Of a stretch of DNA of 5,022 nucleotides, positions 4,869 to 5,022 are shown one piece after another. The notes under the pieces were generated by a model. The model searched no databases and had not been told where the DNA came from. It worked only from the letters and a program-made list of their open reading frames with translations. The stretch comes from Candidatus Cloacimonadota bacterium (GTDB taxonomy: Bacteria; Cloacimonadota; Cloacimonadia; JGIOTU-2). The first letter of the stretch is position 1. Each line of letters begins with the position of its first letter. The translations under genes and the position numbers were made by a program. The stretch covers positions 1 to 5,022 of the forward strand of contig JACNFI010000119.1 in NCBI GenBank assembly GCA_014384665.1. Reading direction: 5' to 3'.

Positions 4869-5022
4869 TTATTTTACTGAAAACCTCATTCTTTTACTTA
4901 ATAAAACCATATCTCTTAAATAATGAATATTCTCAGCATTCAACCATTTTTCTTCGAAATAATCTTGTTGAACAAGAGTAGCAATAGCAGCTAAAGTTTT
5001 CAGATGAAATGCTCTATCTTCT
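4869..5022 (-). CDS. C-terminus of a PTS EIIA type-2-like protein (partial)
   Basis: Only the last 50 codons are present, entering from the right edge in frame at 5021 and ending at TAA (4871-4869). The product begins EDRAFHLKTLAAIATLVQQ and continues with FEEKWLNAEN and LRDMVLLSKRM. This pattern, R-x-F-H-L-K-x-L-A-x-I-A followed by a W-x-x-A region and L-R-D-x-V-L-L-S-K-R, matches the end of fructose/nitrogen-type PTS EIIA domains, which accept phosphate from HPr or act as regulatory phosphoreceivers. In some candidate lineages such domains are fused behind ion antiporters, and the upstream part cannot be seen, so the full architecture is unknown. The phosphorylatable histidine lies outside the window. 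The gene ends 16 bases before the inverted repeat at 4738-4853. Confidence 0.7.
   Translation of the reverse strand, partial: EDRAFHLKTLAAIATLVQQDYFEEKWLNAENIHYLRDMVLLSKRMRFSVK

Noticed and set aside
1..5022. CRISPR array, tRNA or rRNA genes, transposase
   Set aside because: I saw no regularly spaced direct repeats, no tRNA-like cloverleaf, no rRNA sequence and no transposase motif on either strand.

Overview
The window is AT-rich bacterial DNA, and every gene I can support is transcribed leftward (minus strand). Strong AGGAGG-type ribosome sites, a sigma-70-like promoter, a TetR repressor, type II fatty-acid genes and the end of a PTS-IIA-like protein indicate a bacterium. The phylum cannot be fixed from this sequence; a poorly characterised Gram-negative-type or candidate lineage is plausible, but that is a guess.

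Layout in transcription order (right to left): (1) 5021-4869, the last 50 codons of a PTS EIIA-type-2-like protein; (2) 4853-4738, a nested inverted repeat that fills the intergenic gap and reaches the ribosome site of the next gene; (3) 4732-4181, a complete macro-domain (ADP-ribose hydrolase type) protein; (4) about 275 bases of very AT-rich spacer carrying the TetR promoter and operator; (5) 3904-3335, a TetR/AcrR repressor; (6) 3167-1710, a 485-residue radical SAM protein with a SPASM-like C-terminus, with its own promoter and a second copy of the presumed TetR operator; (7) 1703-1563, what looks like the decayed start of a GNAT-type acyltransferase gene; (8) 1543-1304, acyl carrier protein; (9) 1296-304, 3-oxoacyl-ACP synthase III (FabH) with an intact Cys-His-Asn triad; (10) 300-52, the N-terminal 82 residues of a GNAT-type acyltransferase, cut short next to what looks like the edge of a dispersed repeat.

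The most interesting reading is a small regulon. The dyad AGACNAAAATNGTCT lies just downstream of the TetR gene's own -10 box and again over the -10 box of the radical SAM gene. A degenerate relative of the same promoter module sits in front of the ACP-FabH-GNAT operon. This suggests one repressor controlling itself and a radical SAM enzyme, and possibly a dedicated acyl-ACP/acyltransferase mini-operon. The link to the ACP operon is the weakest part. GNAT-family sequence at both ends of the ACP-fabH pair (a remnant upstream, a truncated gene downstream) suggests past duplication or rearrangement.
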